Source of the DNA: Microvirga lotononidis | Lineage (GTDB): Bacteria > Pseudomonadota > Alphaproteobacteria > Rhizobiales > Beijerinckiaceae | DNA length: 64,000 nt | NCBI RefSeq assembly: GCF_034627025.1 | Contig: NZ_CP141049.1 | Span: forward strand, 558,001 to 622,000 | Direction of reading: 5' to 3' | Shown: one piece after another, positions 62,113 to 64,000 of the stretch | How the letters are laid out: the number at the start of each line of letters is the position of its first letter | Position numbering within the stretch: the stretch's first letter is position 1 | Position numbers and translations under genes: made by a program | The notes under the pieces: generated by a model | Database searches by the model: none | The model's input: only the letters and a program-made list of their open reading frames with translations | What the model was told of the DNA's origin: nothing

Positions 62113-62548
62113 GGGTACCGTCAAATTAACCCAAGAGTGACCGGATCGCGGCACATCTGAGGGATGAAACCGTCCTGCCGTACTCACTATGCCCGCCACC
62201 GCTTTCCGGCTGAGGTGATCAGCCAGGCCATGCGGCTCTATTTTCGGTTTCCTCTCAGTCTGCGCATGGTCGAGGAGATGCTTGCTGCCCGAGGGATTGA
62301 GGTCAGGCCCGATCGCTTCGGTCACGGCTGATGGCGCGTATGATGGTGAACCCGTCTACCGCATCATCGCCGAGCGAGATCCTGCCCCTGCGGTGATCAT
62401 GCCACCGCTGTCAACAGCAGTGCCGAGCAGCACGGCCGAGACGGCGCCGACGCCGCGGGATCGGCAGCTTCGGATGATCCAGGAGCGTGGTCGGCGGGGC
62501 TGGCAAAAGGCGTTGAACCACCGCCGTCGAGCCCTAAAACAGGGTTGA
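62113..62548 (+). pseudogene. IS6/IS5 mosaic remnant
   Basis: An IS6-type end (GGTACCGTCAAATTAACC near 62115) and the N-terminal 48 codons of an IS6 transposase (ATG 62164: RHRFPAEVISQAMRLYFRFPLSLRMVEEMLAARGI) are joined at ~62307 to part of an IS5-type transposase (SVTADGAYDGEPVYRIIAERDP, then RDRQLRMIQERGRRGWQKAL). Neither part is functional. The missing IS6 C-terminus is not adjacent. Confidence 0.75.
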
Positions 62549-62624
62549 AGCTTCGCCTAGCCCAACTGAGGTCAGCCTGAGCAGCCAACCTCAGCGGAAA
62601 TTCAGCACAGCCAGCATTTGAACC

Positions 62625-62945
62625 TTACCAGCCACCCTCATAGTATTCCCGATTGGGGCTGCGCCTGTAGACACGAGGATAAGGCTCCTCAACGTAATCG
62701 TATCTACGATAACTGCGAGACGGGCGGTAATAGTCTTGAGCATAGCCTCTGCGCCGATAGGAACGCCCATCGCCGTAGTAAGCTCCATCGGGACTGTAAT
62801 AGCCGCGGCCATAGGGCCCAGCGACCATGCCATTTCGCCACGTCCCTGTACTCTCTCCTGCCTGGACAGGATGAGACCAGACAGTGACAACTCCTGATAG
62901 CATCAAAGCTGCCAACCCTGTCTTCACGAGCCCAGCATAATGCAT
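62625..62945 (-). CDS. Exported Tyr/Arg-rich small protein
   Basis: 106 residues from the ATG at 62945; ATG 62975 is an alternative. A signal peptide (LVKTGLAALMLSGVVTVWSHPVQA) precedes a repetitive Tyr/Arg/Gly-rich tail (GPYGRGYYSPDGAYYGDGRSYRRRGYAQDYYRPSRSYRRYDY). Such tails are common in small exported Rhizobiales proteins and may bind the cell wall or outer membrane. Function unknown. Confidence 0.68.
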   Translation of the reverse strand: MHYAGLVKTGLAALMLSGVVTVWSHPVQAGESTGTWRNGMVAGPYGRGYYSPDGAYYGDGRSYRRRGYAQDYYRPSRSYRRYDYVEEPYPRVYRRSPNREYYEGGW

Positions 62946-63293
62946 TTTAATCTCCGCAAAGGGGGATGTGTTCATAATAACACCAAGCAACGGGGCTTCG
63001 TTCCTGTTGTCAGCTAGGACTATTCCACTTCTTGAATGAACTTCTTCTGAATAGATTCAACCCATAACATTAATGAACGAGGACATCAGGCGCGACTAGC
63101 TGCCATTCATTACCGGAGGAAAGACTTGGTGGGTTGACCTACCGGAGATCCGGATAGACACTGAGTTTGGGCTGGGAGTTCATTGGTCCTCCCTGACACT
63201 CAGGCTCCTTAGCGGGGCCTTTTCTTTGCCCACACGTCACATTATGGCCACGGTTAGCTTTAGGCTCTGGTTCAGACAGCCAGGAGCCTTGCC
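62946..63293. other. Intergenic, no gene seen
   Basis: About 350 bases, relatively AT-rich. No supported frame, RNA or repeat. Confidence 0.35.
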
Positions 63294-63431
63294 ATGCAAC
63301 TTGCTCTGCGGACGGTGCGGAACCTCAGCCTCTTGCTGTTTTTGCTGGGGGCTACTGCTTTGGTCGCGTCAATCCTACTTGCCGTGTCCTATGCCGCAAG
63401 CGTGGTGGCCTCGGCTCTGATGTCCCCCTGA
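63294..63431 (+). CDS. Small membrane protein (45 aa)
   Basis: ATG 63294 opens a frame ending TGA 63429-63431: MQLALRTVRNLSLLLFLLGA followed by TALVASILLAVSYAASVVASALMSP. A short basic head, then ~30 hydrophobic residues that could form one long or two short membrane helices. AGGAGCC lies 8 bases upstream. No family was recognised. Confidence 0.48.
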   Translation: MQLALRTVRNLSLLLFLLGATALVASILLAVSYAASVVASALMSP

Positions 63432-63536
63432 GTTCCTGATTAATTCCGTCAAGGGGCGTTATTGCACGAATAGGCGAGTTGGTAACTGGAACCGGGCGAC
63501 ATAGGAGGACTGCGCCCCTCTTATCGGACACCTGCC

Positions 63537-64000
63537 GTGCCGTTCAAAGCCAATGCCGCCCGCCGGCATCGCATCCCCAAGCAGCGGTACCGGGTAACGA
63601 ACTGGGCCGAGTACGACGCCGCCCTGCGTCAGTGGGGAAGCCTGACGGTCTGGTTTTCTGCGGAAGCCATTGCCGCCTGGCGGGCCGAGCCCCGCACGAC
63701 ACGCGGTGGTCAGCCCCACTATTCGGCTTTGGCGATCCAGACAGCGTTGACGCTGTCAGCCGTGTTTCGGTTGGCGCTGCGTCAGACCGAGGGGCTAATC
63801 GGCTCGATCCTCCAACTCCTAGGCCTGGGTCTGGCGGTGCCGGATCACTCGACCCTGAGCCGTCGCGCCGAGACTCTGGAGGTGCCAAAACCCTGTCCAG
63901 GTTCCAGAGGACCTGTGCACCTGCTGGTCGACAGCACGGGCCTGCGGCTGTGCGGACCCGGCGAGTGGCTGACCGAGAGGCACGGCACCCGGAGACGCCG
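63537..64000 (+). CDS. IS5-family transposase, 3' end outside window
   Basis: A GTG at 63537 starts a frame open to the window edge: VPFKANAARRHRIPKQRYRVTNWAEYDAALRQWGSLTVWFS, then QTALTLSAVFRLALRQTEGLIGSILQLLGLGLAVPDHSTLSRR, and LLVDSTGLRLCGPGEW, which holds the first catalytic Asp of the IS5 group. The rest of the gene lies beyond base 64000, so integrity cannot be judged. Confidence 0.85.
   Translation, partial: MPFKANAARRHRIPKQRYRVTNWAEYDAALRQWGSLTVWFSAEAIAAWRAEPRTTRGGQPHYSALAIQTALTLSAVFRLALRQTEGLIGSILQLLGLGLAVPDHSTLSRRAETLEVPKPCPGSRGPVHLLVDSTGLRLCGPGEWLTERHGTRRR

Overview
The window looks like an IS-rich accessory region of a GC-rich alphaproteobacterium of the Hyphomicrobiales (Rhizobiales), of the Methylobacterium/Microvirga/Bradyrhizobium kind. 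This rests on a CtrA-type regulator, an EcfG-like sigma factor, an HU protein with a long Lys/Ala tail, Rhizobiales-type small proteins, and a lanthanide-type methanol oxidation cluster. The host is inferred from gene content; no rRNA, tRNA or replicon marker was seen.

Layout. (1) 1-8.6 kb: the end of an M20 peptidase, a 1770-residue autotransporter, a dihydrofolate reductase-like relict and a calcium-repeat surface protein whose 5' end abuts a Tn3-family element. (2) 8.6-19.2 kb: stacked mobile elements (Tn3 family, IS630, IS481, IS701, IS630). They surround a small island with a SWIB-domain protein and a histone-H1-like HU. (3) 19.2-28.8 kb: a CtrA-like response regulator and small proteins (GNAT, XRE, ParB-like, DUF6894-like), another IS630, a coiled-coil membrane protein, a degenerate receiver protein and a NepR-like relict cut by an IS256 element. 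(4) 30.8-41 kb: small stress-type proteins (PRC-barrel, DUF2171, DUF6894-like, DUF2188-like, YflT-like fragment) around an EcfG-like sigma factor, mixed with IS6 and IS701-type remnants. (5) 41.3-61.8 kb: a nearly IS-free C1-oxidation island. (6) 62.1-64 kb: IS6/IS5 debris, two small membrane or exported proteins and a partial transposase.

The C1 island carries genes for methanol to CO2. XoxF with its cytochrome XoxG and periplasmic partner XoxJ oxidises methanol to formaldehyde in the periplasm. Gfa and the class III alcohol dehydrogenase carry formaldehyde through the glutathione pathway. FdsGBA with FdhD and FdsD oxidises formate to CO2 and yields NADH. S-formylglutathione hydrolase is not in the window. 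Around xoxF lie components of the PQQ-dependent alcohol dehydrogenase-associated transport system: a substrate-binding protein, a beta-propeller protein, an ABC ATPase with an ABC-2 permease, and exported proteins of unknown function. These resemble the lanthanide utilisation (lut) genes of Methylobacterium. A separate NitT/TauT-type ABC importer diverges from them. It is the best candidate here for an undescribed function, perhaps uptake of a metal complex or cofactor linked to XoxF.

Several genes have been remodelled by mobile elements: a surface-protein gene that now starts inside a Tn3 terminal repeat, a stress gene cut by IS6, a NepR-like gene cut by IS256, and IS6 relicts with missing ends.
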